Positions 1 through 11,756 of a DNA stretch of 51,891 nt are shown here, one piece after another (position 1 is the first letter of the stretch; each line of letters begins with the position of its first letter). A model generated the notes under the pieces. The model saw nothing but the letters and a program-made list of their open reading frames with translations. It did not search any database and was not told the origin of the DNA. This DNA comes from Porogramme epimiltina (Eukaryota; Basidiomycota; Agaricomycetes; Polyporales; Polyporaceae): the NCBI GenBank assembly GCA_900155495.1, contig FTLJ01000180.1, positions 1-51,891 on the forward strand, written 5' to 3'. Position numbers and translations under genes: made by a program.

Positions 1-283
1 ACTCGGGTATGAGGACCACTCGGTTCGGGTCGTCGGGAGCGGCAACCTCGGCGCGCCCATACAGATGGAGACGTCCCCCGCTGCGGCGCCGCACGTCCCC
101 GTCACCTCCACCACCTCCGCCGCGGTCGCCTCCTATGCACGGACGGCACCCCCGGCCCCTACGGTCCCCGCAGTGCTCAAGAAGGCGAAATGCGGCGACA
201 TATTTGCGCGGGCGAACCCCTGCGTGTGGTAGACGCCGCTCCCCCTTTCCTCGCGCTCGCTCTCGCCCTTACCCTCACCCTCA

Positions 284-309
284 CCCCCCCCCCCCCCCCC
301 CCCCCCCCC
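284..309. repeat. Poly-C homopolymer (26 bases)
   Basis: This is an uninterrupted run of 26 C residues. Its exact length is unreliable in any assembly. On the minus strand it is a G run able to form a G-quadruplex or triplex. Confidence 0.9.
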
Positions 310-568
310 ATGCGCCGCTCCGGCTCCCCGTCGCTGCTTCGACGGGCGCAGCCGCCGGCCCCCTTCACGTCGCTCGCACGCGCGCGGGCGTTCTATCGTC
401 ATCATCATGCCCTTGGTATATGTCTTGCATGGCACGGACCACCTAATGCGTACCTATATCTTTATACCCCCGACACTTCCGCAGGTTTTGGGTTCGGGGC
501 ACACCGTCGTCCGCGTCCACGCTCCCCCTTCTCGCTCCGCACGCATATTCTCTTCTCTCTCTCATCAT

Positions 569-590
569 CGCACGCACGCACGCACGCACA
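569..590. repeat. GCAC/CGCA tetranucleotide microsatellite
   Basis: About five uninterrupted CGCA repeats are followed by CT-rich and CATATTCTC-rich sequence that recurs nearby (541-640). Confidence 0.85.
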
Positions 591-735
591 TATCACGTAC
601 GCACATCACATATTCTCGGTCCGCCTCCGCATATTCTCTTCCTCTCTCTCTCTGCTTGCAGCTGCCTCCCTCTCTCTATCTCTCTGCTCGTTCCCGTCGT
701 CGCACACATGTTGTATAATTAGCGTTACTAAGAAC

Positions 736-3700
736 AGGCCCCCTCTCGAAGACTTACACGCACACCCACACACAGACCATGGTATCTATCTCTATAGGTT
801 GTACTTAGGCACGATATGGCCCGACCCGCGCTGTCGCGCGGGGTACGAAACGAAGTTAATAATGCCCTCTCTCCTGCCCGGTGCGATGTGTGATCGGCCT
901 CGACGCTCTTCAAGGTTCAACGTGCCTGACAACCCCTGGTGGTGAGTCCTCCTGCTTGTGCCTTCGCCGCGCTGACTAGTACGGAGGCTTCGCAGCACCT
1001 CGGTCGGACCGTCCGCGGTGGCATGCCCCAATTTCAACGCCCGCGATATCCGGCGGAACGCCCCCTCGCCGCTCCGCTCCGGCGTGATACTCGATCGCGG
1101 CGCTGCCGTTCGCGATATCCAACGGTTGGGGCGCTTCAACACACGCAAGTCCGAGGGCCCAAACCTTCGATGTCATCCAGCGATATCCAGAATGCCGCCG
1201 GGGCAGATATCCAGCCCGTCGATCCTTTGCGCGAAGGCACGCTTGCAGAAGGCACGCTTGCAGAGCGGGTGGAGTGCGGACAGGGCCCACCGCTCGACGC
1301 CCGACGCCACGATGTTCAGCTCGAGTTGCGCCGCCGCGGTTTCCGGACGCGATGCGAACGTTCGTCTCCTTGATCACAGCGGCGCGCTCCATTCTCTGGT
1401 GGGACCTCGCGATTGGGAGGTTCCGAAACGGCTGACACCAACGCTTTCAGCTGACCCTGATACGATGGGGTAGGTACTAGGGGCCGTTCAAGATATCCCG
1501 TAAGACGCAGTGCTTGTGAACTCTACTTACTAGAAGCTGCTTCTGTGGCAGGATGTCCGTCATCGCCGTTTGCAGTGCTCACTGTTCAACAGACAGACAG
1601 CCTCCGGCCACCACCCGCCCACACCGCTAGAGCCCAGACGAACGTTCTTGGGACCCGCCGCGCGCCACGACGCCGCGACGATCGCATGCGCCGCCCAAGC
1701 CCAAGCAAGCCCACTGGAGTCTGGCGACCTCATAAACACGCCAGTCAGCCGCGCGTTCTGACTTCCTCGCGACGCGCCGAAGCGTCCTTCCACGCTCCCG
1801 TCGTAGCGACGCACGCCAGCCGCCAGCCGCCAGTCATCCGCCAACGCCCAGCGCCCCGCCAGCCGCCTTCTCTCGCCTCCCGCAAGCGGGCCACACTCCA
1901 GCGAAGGCCCCGCGCAGATACGGCCGTCGCGCCTTGGCAACGCGCCGCAGCGATCGCGCCCGCCCTTCCGCCCGCCAGGCTTCGGACCCCCGGCGCGGGC
2001 CCCAGTGCGAGCGCCAGCCGCGGGCGGGGCGCTCCCCTTATCCGGATACGCCACACGCGCACAAGCCACAGCGCTTCGGCCGCCCGACGGCCGCATCGAT
2101 CACCCGAGGGGGGAGGGGGAGGGGGCGTCGGTGCGGGCTCTAAGGGGAAACGTCGGCGTCGGGCCAATCGGGCGCCGGGGCGCCGCCCCCTCCCTTGCCG
2201 GGCCACGCCACGCGCGGCGCACGTTTATCGAGGAGCCAGGAGCGGGGCGGGGTTTTGCTTCCGTCGGCCCCGAGCCTGTAGCTTGAGGGGCTGGCGGGGC
2301 GGGTCCTCCTGAGCGTCGATGCGTTTCAGCCCCAAGTGGTGTATCGTCGGTGAGTGCCTCCTCCATTTTGCGGTGGGTGTATGTGTTCTGCCCGCGATCT
2401 GTGGGGCCCTCCATTGCCCTTCCGTTTTCCAGGCGGGACGCGCGATCGCGATCTCTGCGCGTGGCGTGCCTGGGGCGGGCTCCCCGTGCGGGGCCGTCCT
2501 ACACAGGGGGGAGGAGTCGAGACGAGGGAAATAAGACAGGGCTGGGCCGGGGAGGGGCGCGTCGTCCCTGGAGCGGCGCAATTGCAAGACGTGCGTTTCG
2601 ATCGTAACGCAGCACGAATTATTGCCTTGCTTGCCTAAGCTTACTTGCTTACGGCCTGCTTACGGCTCGCGCCTCGCCTGATCGTGAGCCTAAAAGCCAT
2701 GGTCGCCGGCCGGGCTGATCAGGCCCAGCCGCGGCCCGCCATTCTAAGTATGTACGTACGCGGCGTGTGTGGCCCCCTGTCCTGTCTGCACGCTATCGCC
2801 ACATTCTGTTGATCGCGTGGTGATGCTTTCATTAAGGACGACGCTAGGGCGCGTCGAGCGTCGAAGTTTTGGAATTGGGATGGGTGGCTTTCATATCGGA
2901 AAACTTCAAAGATCGTGCGCCGCGCCAGCAATCCTTACCATTCAACCACGAAGCAGAGGTCTGAAGGCGAAGATTGCGCAATACTCCTCTGCCACGATAC
3001 ACGACCTGCAAACGACATCATGACAAGCCACGCGAGCGTGTATGCAAGTACGCCCGCCACGGTGCCGAGTCCCGACAGCCGACGCGACCGCGGCCCGTGG
3101 AGATCTCAGCCTCGAGCCCAGCCCCCGGCGGTGCCCTCCCCGGGCGAGCCAATAAGTCAAAACGCGTCCGCGTACCCCGCCAATATCGCGTCGTCGTTGC
3201 AGGTCGTTGCTTGCTCATAAGCAGGCAGGCGCGCGTTCTGATATCCCCTTCCGCGCTCGCACCTCGCGCGATCCGCGAGCCCGCGTCCTCCGCGAACGAG
3301 GGCCCTCCCCGGTGAGACCTTCCTGAACCGTCGACGTCGATGTATGCGCCCTGCCGCTGCCGCGGCGGCGACCGGGAAGGGAGCAAGCGAGCGAGGCGAC
3401 TCGCCCCGAGCCTTACCGCGCTGGATACCGGGAGCGTCCTCGTCGCCCCGAACCCCCAGGCTCGGCCTGTTCCTTATCTCCCCGAGCGGGGAGAGGGAAA
3501 CTCAGACAGGGGCGAAAACATACTCAACGCCTCCCCCGCGCCGCAAAGTGTGGCTGGGCCCGGAGGCCGGCGCGGGGAGCCGGCGGCGGCGGGGCGCGAT
3601 CAGACGCCGCGCGGCGCGTTCCTCGCGCGCAGCGGCCGGTCTTGCCTGGTCTTGCTCATAAGTACGTGCTTACATACGCTTGGGCTTGTGCATTGCTGGC

Positions 3701-6700
3701 CAGTGGCAGCTGCTGACGGGTCTCGAGGGGGCTAGCGCAGGGGGCGCGGGGCGCGCGGTGATGGTTGACGGTCGGGCACGCGCCGCGGGGCTGCTGGGGC
3801 GGCCTCGTGTCGGCCAAGGGCCGTGGCGGGGTCACATGCGGCGGGGGCGCGGCGGGGCCCGCGTGGGCTGGCACGCCGCAGCGCACTGAAACTGGGGCGG
3901 CGGCGGCGATGTTGTGTTGGAGGCGCGGCGTCGGGTTGGTTCCGTACAATGTGCAGGAGGGGATCTGAGGCTGCGCGTTGTGGATGTTTGTCATGTTCAA
4001 TGTTCACTATAGTCGTGTGCATCATTACTAGACCGGTCGAATAGAAGATATGCCTGCTCTGAAGGTGGCGAATACTTATGTCGAGTTCATGGGGTGGCGC
4101 GACTTGCTCATTATGTTACGCTATTGGACAGTATGCTAACAGCCCAGCATGCGGCCGGGTAGTGTCCTATAGCCGAAACGACGTCGCAGTAAGTTCTGCT
4201 CTGCTTCAAGGACGGGTGGCAGATCGTCGGAGGCAGTGGAGGTGGATATGTGTATGTCTCCGAGGTGACCGAGGCTCCCTGGTCCCACGTCAACTTTGTT
4301 GTGGCGTAGGCGTCCTTGGGAAGGGCAACTGCTGGCGACTAGGCTAGAAAGTTAAGGTTAATGCTGGGTTTGGGGATAAGTATGGCTGTATAAGCTTGCT
4401 TCAATCAACCTCAGATACCCCGATCACGGAGAATGGCCATGGTGATGGACGTCGGGCGAAAAAGGCAATACAGACGCCCGCAGGGTAAAATCCTTGGCGG
4501 TTTGGTGCTCGCGGTTGCTCGTCTACGACCATCATGTGTTCTCGGTGCTCAACGTCTCTTTGAACTCTGCCCCATACATAGCCTGTTGACCGGTCTCCGG
4601 CCCTACGTTGATGGTGGGATAGTATGCCGCGCAACAACCCTTCAAATGCGTGAATAAAACCATGCTTCCAGACACGACGTTGCCCGCTTGAACACATGGA
4701 ACGAATCAATCGCACGTTAACCCCACACAGGGCGCACACCTCGGTTACGCTCGTGCTCGAGCCCTTCTACCGCGCTCAAGTACAGATCTGTTCGACCGAC
4801 CTCCGCCGACACGCCCACAAACCGTTCAAGCGCGCTCTCCTGTGTGGCAATTGTCAGCCCTTTACACACGTTCTGATGGTAGCTACACCCCAGCGCTGTG
4901 CGTGCTCGTCAAAAGTATGCTGAACGCTTGTTCAAATCCCACCATAGACACTGCGCGCGCATCAATGTCGCCCGACCGGGATCTCACGTTCATTGAGTCA
5001 ACCTCGCGGGGCTCGCAGACATCGCGGATGGCGTCTCAGAAGACGGGGGCTTCGTGATGGCACGTGGCTTCCATCGGAAGCCGCCCCTCTGATCACCCGC
5101 ATCGCTGCAGACGTCGTCGCAGACGGCATCTTTCGTGCCAGAAGCCTGAAGGTATGTCTGACGCTCAGCTGTAGCATGTCCCTCCTTCGAGGGCTGGGAT
5201 CACGAGTTCGCAGCCATGATAACAACAGGGGCCCCGCACAAATGGCCCTCGGGCTAGGAACCTCGCCAGGGCCCGGCGGGACCCCGCTCGCCGAGCGCGG
5301 CGCGGACGCTGTAAGTAGCACCTTCCTTCTGCAACTGGCGTCCCCCTCACCGATCCTGGCTAAGACTGCGCACGGGCGGGTGGCACAGGAAGCGCGAACG
5401 CACGGGGATTTACGGCGACCCCGCCAGGGGGAGCAGGTCACGATTCACGCAGGGGCAAGTGCCACTGTGCCAGTCGCCGGGGAACGCTCGCTCGCGTGGG
5501 GATGGGATCCATCGGGACGTGCTCCCGATCCCCTGGTGGGATCTGGAGCGTGATGCGACCCAATCACGATCGCCTCTCGCTGCACGTATGTCGACTTTCC
5601 GCCCCCGCGGCCGACGTGCGCAGCGGGCCGCCGGACTTTTCCTTCCTGGATTCCCCCCATAGGGCCCTCCGGAGAGACACGGCGGCGCATCCGACATACG
5701 TGCATACCCGACGGGCACACCACACACGAAGACCTGCAGACGCGATGGGGGCCTTCGACGCAGGGCCCCGGACGTTCCATTCTTCTCCCCACGCACCATC
5801 AGGCCCGGCGCGGGGTCTGATGCTCCCCTCGAAGGCTCTGGCGAGGGCGAACGCGGGCGGTTGGAGTCGGGGCCGCACCCTGCGCGGAGAAAAGGAAACG
5901 CACCCCCGTACGCGCGCGCCCCTTTATACTCTGTAGCGAAGCCCGCGGGATGGGCGGGCCCCAGTAAGTGCACCGCTCCCGCGCGCCAGGAGCAACGATA
6001 TCGCTGATGCGGATGGTTTGGGGTGCGCGACGACGCCTGGCAGGTGCGCTGATCCCTTCTTCTTTCCCAACGAGCCGAGGGGCACGAACGGAAGCGGTAG
6101 CGCACCACCGCGGGTCAGATCGTCGCCGCCGCCGGCATGGGCCTCGAGACCCGGAGACAATGCCGCACTCGAGCCTCCCAGGGCCGACAACTCGCTTGGC
6201 CTCCCGCATGTGAACAGTGAACCACTGCCCCCGAACGCACCCGACGCGCCGTTTGCGGGGTTGTGGGGCGGGCGGCGCCATCTTCGCGCGCTGAAGTGGG
6301 GGGAGGAACACAATGGAGCCGTGCGCGCGACGTCCGCGGGGAGTGTCGCCTGCGCTCTCGGTGCGAGGAAGCCCCAGAGAGCTACACCACCGCGGCCGCG
6401 GTGGCCCAGGGGCTGCGCGCGAAGACCGGGAGCGCGCGCGGGGGTGGCTCCCGAACACCAGGCCAGGCGCCGGTCCGAAAACGCGGTCAGCCCACTTCGA
6501 TTTCGTCGCCGGAAGGGCCGCGCTCCTGCACTGGGTTTAATACGCCCGCGCGCCCGGCCCCGCGCGGCGGCCGCGACATTGATATTGTCCTGTCGCGCGC
6601 CGACTCCAGCGAAGGCCACGGGGCCGTCGCCCTGTGCGTGCGCTCTATTATAATTTATAACGCGTACGTTTGTCGGGCTTCTCGCGTCGCGCGTGTGCGG

Positions 6701-7700
6701 TGCCGCTCACGACATCCGCTCAGGCCTAGGGCGCTTTGGGGGGGCCCGCGCCGCGATGCCCTCGCGACGCGGCCTTTGTGCTGGCCCGCGCGCGGCGTTC
6801 TCTGCCATCGCGCTGCCTCGGTGTGGGCCGACGTGAGGTGCTTACGGCGCCGGCTTGCGTGGTGCGTCCCTTTGCCGCTACTGGCGCCGCCTCCGCCGCC
6901 CCCGCATGGAGAATGGAAGCGCGTCCGCGGCGTGGCTGGGACGGCCTCTGAGCGGAACACCAGGCGTCGTGGGGGGCGCAATGCATGCTGCCGCCAGTGG
7001 CGCGGGGGCGACGGGACGCTGGCTGATATACGCGTCTGAGGTGTTACCTCGGAGGACCGGGCCTCGTCGAGGACGGCGATCGCGGGGAAGAAGTGTTCAG
7101 TGCAGGGCTTTCCGCTGGACTGGAGGTCCGGGGCGTCCACACTGGCACCCATGTGTCACGCCCGTGCCATGAGGTCCCTCGCGTGGCGTTACTTTAGCGA
7201 TCACGTTGTATGTCCAGGGGCCTCCCGCGCGCCAACGCTTAAAGCGTACTTAGGGTGGGTTTTTCCCTGTTCGTCCAGAGCGTTAGCTGTTTTCCTGATG
7301 TGATTGGGCTTGTTTCGCAACGTCAGATCTAGAGACCGCTGCTCAGGATCCGTCGACTGCATGCGCATCGTGAGTGCCATGTCATCGACGCGCCACGCTG
7401 CGAAGGTTGTCTGACTTCAACGAGTGGCCAACCCTGTAGCCCTCTAACGAGGAGGCGGGCGGGCCTTCTTGCTACTATCTTTGCCTCGTGTTGTTTGTTA
7501 ATCCCTAATAGACTCTATGGGGTCACTTGAAACCCACCCTCCTGAAAGCGCGAGAGTGACGTGTTGCTACATAATAATGTCTACAATCTCAGATCTCACG
7601 CCTTGCCTCAGTGCTGATCGTTTGTGGTCTGTATTTTCAGCGCACTATCGCTATTAGTTAAATGGTGACGTGGGATACCCCTATCTCTTTGAAGACGGGT
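736..7700. other. GC-rich, gene-poor region
   Basis: This is a long, strongly GC- and CpG-rich stretch. Open frames overlap on both strands, are rich in Arg, Pro, Ala and Gly, and show no recognisable domain, splice structure or start context. The hexamer GATATC (mostly as GATATCC) recurs around 1040-1500, and one 15-bp tandem duplication lies at 1233-1262. A less GC-rich patch lies at about 3,960-4,960. The composition changes abruptly at about 7.2-7.5 kb to the roughly balanced sequence that carries all recognisable genes. I cannot tell whether this is old transposon-derived DNA or a compositional island. Confidence 0.5.
1233..1262. repeat. Tandem 15-bp duplication
   Basis: The 15-mer GAAGGCACGCTTGCA occurs twice, directly adjacent (1233-1247 and 1248-1262). 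Confidence 0.9.
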
Positions 7701-7742
7701 GCTTGACACACTTTGTGTTCCCCACATATTAGGAGCCGATCA

Positions 7743-7748
7743 TATAAG
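7743..7748 (+). promoter_or_regulatory. TATA box of cyclin-like gene A
   Basis: TATAAG lies about 95 bp before the proposed start codon, followed by a pyrimidine-rich leader (7780-7830). This is typical of fungal promoters. A second paralogous gene (28235) also has a clear TATA box at a similar distance. Confidence 0.45.
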
Positions 7749-7838
7749 GCTGTAGATTGGGCCCCCCTGACCATTAGCTTCTCATTCTCCATTTCCCTGT
7801 TTCATCTCACACTAAAATTCTCGCCTACAGGAAACACC

Positions 7839-8516
7839 ATGGGCTCCAAAGACGCCCCCCCAAACTCGCTCCGCAGCAACCAAAGGCCGCTCCAATTCCT
7901 CTTCACCGGCGACCAGGCAATCGCCCTGACCGCGCGGATACTCACGCGCTTCATCATTCAGAAGTTCGGCCTCCTCCTGCCCAGCACCGACGGCCACCCC
8001 TGGGTGACCGTGGTGGTGCCCGCGATCGAGGTCGAGAGGGCCGTCTACGCAACGCTCAAGAAGGTCCCCGCGGACGCACGCCGCGACGTCGCGGCGGGCA
8101 CGCTGTGCATCCTGGACCGCCTCCACGGGCGGTTCCCGGGAGCAGGCACCAGGAGGCCCGTTGAGCTCTTCTTCGGCGCCTTTATGCACGCCGTGCGCCG
8201 CCTCAGGGAGCTGTACGGCGACGACGCGTCGGACGACCTAACCCCTCGCCGGCCTTCTTCATTGACCTTCGTGCCTGAGAGGGTCTACTGCGAAGTGTGG
8301 GCACTGCTTGGGGAGGATGGGGGCATGTTTGAGTGGGGCACATTGGACGACGTGTGGACGGTGGTGTCGCTTCAGATGGACCCCCACCCTCTCCCAAGCG
8401 CGGCTGGGAAGGTCGAGTTCGTCGCGCCGTTCCCGATGCCGTCCGCTATAGCAACTGCGTCGCGGATGATTCCCATCCTGTGCGACAAGAACGTGCTGCG
8501 CGATGGTGCTGCGTAG
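7839..8516 (+). CDS. Cyclin-like domain protein A
   Basis: The intronless frame encodes about 225 residues. The start is the ATG in context ACACCATGG, just after a pyrimidine tract and CAG. The upstream in-frame extension to 7713 looks non-coding. The centre (about residues 65-130) has a helical pattern resembling a cyclin box: RAVYATLKKVPADARRD, then TLCILDRLHGRFPG, then LFFGAFMHAVRRLREL. This follows the family habit of a helix with a 'hydrophobic-x-DRL' motif followed by a P and another helix of small residues. It is paralogous to the gene at 28235: the FLF...TR.I...F start and the LDRLH/LDHLH helix align. If it is a cyclin, it would bind a cyclin-dependent kinase, but no kinase-contact residues can be assigned with confidence. 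It lies about 770 bp upstream of HET1 on the same strand. The call is by fold pattern only; a different helical protein is possible. Confidence 0.6.
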   Translation: MGSKDAPPNSLRSNQRPLQFLFTGDQAIALTARILTRFIIQKFGLLLPSTDGHPWVTVVVPAIEVERAVYATLKKVPADARRDVAAGTLCILDRLHGRFPGAGTRRPVELFFGAFMHAVRRLRELYGDDASDDLTPRRPSSLTFVPERVYCEVWALLGEDGGMFEWGTLDDVWTVVSLQMDPHPLPSAAGKVEFVAPFPMPSAIATASRMIPILCDKNVLRDGAA

Positions 8517-9289
8517 AACAAAGTTCTCCTGTAGGATGTATCTAGCAGTGCCGTAGCTCTTGTCCGAGTCGTTGGTCTTGTATGTAATATCTTCTTGGTA
8601 CCTGTCATTGTCATACTTCTTCACACTCTGATTGGTATTGGGGTGCGGTTTTTCGGGGAGACGACGTTGTGCAAATGCGCGGAAAACCAATTGAATCCTC
8701 TGGGGTTTGATTAATATGTCAAGCAGAGGTACAAAGCCTTACGGAAAATATTAATGACCATTATGCTCAGGGTGACGAAGAGTAGAACTAGTATGACAAG
8801 TGCCGTTCCCGATGTAGTACCAGATCAATATTACGTAAAGGGAAGTTGTAGGATGTGATGTTCCGATCTGGGGTCGGTGTAGCGGTGGACAACGAACACC
8901 GTGGAGCACCGAGGGATGGCACGGCCGTGCGGGCTGTGCGCACAGCTCCCAATGGTGGCGGCCCTCTCCAGTCAAGTCTGTGTCTACAGCAAAGAACTGA
9001 CGGTCAGGCCTGTTGTCTTCTATCAACCGCTTCGCTTCGTCTCCCCTCAGAGAGCTTACCTCCATTGCCGTTGCCCGACCCCTCGCACCGGATACTAAAT
9101 ATTCACGTACACGTCCCTGGGCTCGGTTTGTGTACTTTGGGATAGTGTTCTCTGCCTCATCGGTGTTATTTGTCTAGCTCTGCGTTTACAGACCACCCAC
9201 CAATACTCTGTCTCGGTTGTATTCGGGGTGAGGTCTTCCCTGTATAATGCGCTTTTGTGCTGTCTTAACAACGCAGAGTCTACAGGGCT
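8517..9289. other. Intergenic region with HET1 promoter
   Basis: No gene is seen. The distal part is AT-richer and probably contains the terminator of gene A. A TATAAT-like sequence lies at about 9243. A splice-acceptor-like CTACAG ends 3 bp before the HET1 start codon, so HET1 may have a 5' UTR intron. Confidence 0.4.
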
Positions 9290-11536
9290 ATGTGGTTGCT
9301 GAACACTCACACCGCAGAACTCAAGTTTTTTGCCGGACCGGACGACGTCCCTGGCGGATACGCAACTCTATCTCACGTTTGGGGGAATCCAACGCGTGAT
9401 GAGAAGGGGGTTTTAGTAGAGAAACCGCCCGACGAGGAGGACACGTTTCAGAAAGTCCGAAGCATCTTCGAGGAATTCCAGCGGAGTGCACAGAGCTCCA
9501 CCAATGCGACTGGGTCGCAAGGGCCATCCGGCGAAACACCAGGCCATACTATTTCCTCGCTATCTGCTCAAGTAGATGAGCTCGCAGCGCAAGTGCGGGA
9601 TCTCACCACTCAGCTCCAAGGGCTCATCTCCGTCCTCCAAACACACGACCCTGCAATTAGAACCCTACTCACCGCCGATCGTAAACGCAACGGGCCCATC
9701 CCTCGGCGCCCTGCTGGGAGTACTAATTCTGATTCTCACATTGATACATCCCCACCTCCCAACGCACGCAGCCATCTGTCTCAGAAAATCTGCAACTTTC
9801 TTGTTAAGGCCGAGGAGCACGGATTCGATTGGGCCTGGGCCGACACCTGCTGTATCGACAAGACGAGCAGCACGGAGCTCACCGAGGCTATCAACTCCAT
9901 GTTCTTGTACTACGCCCGTTGCGACGTTTGCTACGCCTACCTCAGTGACGTTCCCTCGGACGACGATGTGGCCAAAGAGCACTCCTATTTTCAGCTCAGT
10001 CAGTGGCACACGCGGGGGTGGACGCTGCAGGAGCTCGTCGCCCCGAAGACGGTCATCTTCATGACGAAGGACTGGAAGCGCCTCGGGACCAAGTTCGAGC
10101 TCGCGGACTTCATGGAGGGGTCCATCCGTCCCGGAGGCAGCCCTCCTGCGAGCGTGCTGCGCTTCGAGAAGGACATTACCCAGACGAGCGTTGCACAGCG
10201 CATGTCCTGGGCTGCGCGCCGCAAGACGACGCGGGTCGAAGACGAAGCGTACTGCTTGTTCGGGCTCTTCGGGGTTCACATTCCTACGCTGTACGGCGAA
10301 GGGCGGAACGCGTTTTACCGTCTGCAGGAGGAGATCATGCGGACGTCGACAGATACTTCTCTCTTCGCGTGGATGGGAGAGCGGAGAGAGGATGGGTTGT
10401 GTCGTGTTAGCGGCTTGACGGAGCTCGTTGGGACCATCCGCAATGGTGGGCTTCGACTGGGCTCCGATTCTATCTGTCACCTCCTCGCGCCGTCGCCATC
10501 ACACTTCATGAACATGTCAGATGTTATGTGTACAGGAACATGGGAGAGTCCACGTGTGAGTCCACCGGGTCGTTGAGAGTTAAGTGTGCTTTGTTGCTCA
10601 ATTTGGTTTGCATTCTTCACCTACGAATAGAGCACCGAGGGTAGCCCGTCGTTCAATATGACCCCAAATGGCATTTCCGCGCATCTTCCTATCATGAACC
10701 TGAGCGACGGCTACATCCTGGCCAAAATATTCTGCTGGCTGTTGGATGTCGAATCCGACGGGGCCTCAACGAGATGGCACTCCCTGTACCTTCTCCTACG
10801 AGGTGAAAATTTGTTTACCGCCTCTGAGCGTAAGATATTATACTATCATCAACTAAAAAGTGCTCACCCGACATCCCTCTTTACAGACTTGTTCAAAGGG
10901 ATCGGAAGGCCACGTCTTGTGTTGTTCAGCCCTGAAGCTTTGATGGACACCTCACCTCACTGGATGTGGGAAGACATCTGTATCTCTCCACGGCCACCAT
11001 ATCGCCCCATCTTCCTCCCGGACATGCAAGATCATTTATCTCGACTTACTCTTAGTCCGGCTGCCCCCTTCCGTATCAAGCCATCTACCATCTCAGCCCT
11101 AGGGCTGTCTAACTCCGCAATTGAACTCGTCTCCATTTCCTCGACGTATCCTTCATGGAGCGGACGCACTCCTCTTCAACTCATTTTTCGTGGACGGCAT
11201 GCGACCGGCCGACTTTTGCTCGTCCTAGGTCGGTGCAACCGGCAGGAGGCCCCGGACCTGAGCGACATTATACGATTTTCAAATCACGCTGTCCCCGGGC
11301 CTCATTTCATTGCCGTGCAGATACTCAACACAGAGTCCGACGATATTTCGCATGATTGCAAGAGGGACCACGTCAAGGCAGGAACCAGCCGTATTTGGAA
11401 CTTGGAATGGGCGGGAGGGGATCCTATAATCTCTTTGGCAAAAAGTTGTATTGGCAGTCCATCAGAGGAAACCCTAGAGCTGAAGATTGAGATGGTTGCA
11501 AATAATGCAAGTCGGCGCTATGTATTACGAATATGA
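9290..11536 (+). CDS. HET1: HET-domain protein with inserted coiled coil
   Basis: Three exons (9290-10555, 10631-10829, 10887-11536) splice to 704 residues. The introns have GTGAGT...TAG and GTAAGA...CAG ends and their positions are shared with HET2, HET3 and HET7. The HET domain starts at the N-terminus: MWLLNTHTAELKFF leads into VPGGYATLSHVWG (20-32), then DWAWADTCCIDKTSS (180-194), RGWTLQEL (about 242-249) and PTLYGEG (about 333). Residues 88-116 form an inserted coiled coil with perfect 3-4 spacing (I88, L91, V95, L98, V102, L105, L109, L112). The C-terminal third is an unidentified module containing W-S-G, LGRC and HDCKRDHV. HET proteins trigger death of incompatible fusion cells; here the role is inferred from the domain only. 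The second intron is 57 nt, a multiple of three without a stop, so the unspliced frame also reads through. Confidence 0.85.
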
Positions 11537-11756
11537 TACACCGAACCGAACCCCGTCAACCAGTATAACGCGCCCACCGGCGAGTGATCCAGGGGACAGG
11601 TCATCAGTGGGAGAGTGTAAAGACACATAGTGAGTGAACTAACGTAGTGTTGTGAGTACTTCAGCTTCATAGGTAGGGGGCATCGCCTAGGAAGTTGGAA
11701 TTATTGGAACATTAGAGGAGGTTTTCGGAATGAGTGGTAGGCACGTGACTCATGGC

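Larger units (their letters stand above)
1..735. other. Low-complexity, C- and TC-rich stretch, no gene supported
   Basis: This stretch is dominated by proline/serine/arginine-coding low-complexity sequence in every frame, a 26-base C run, an ACGC/GCAC microsatellite and CT-rich tracts around 545-700. The long open frames are explained by base composition: they overlap on both strands and have no domain-like pattern. I see no gene here. Confidence 0.6.

Noticed and set aside
190..945. 251-codon open frame on the plus strand
   Set aside because: It runs through the 26-base C tract and CT microsatellites, is almost entirely low complexity, and has competing frames on both strands.
4840..4950. 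Possible tRNA because of a GTTCAAATC-like T arm
   Set aside because: No matching acceptor stem, A box or anticodon arm could be found at the right distances.
4993..6653. Several 150-260 codon open frames on both strands
   Set aside because: They overlap each other in GC-rich DNA, where stop codons are rare, and none shows a domain pattern or a conserved paralog.
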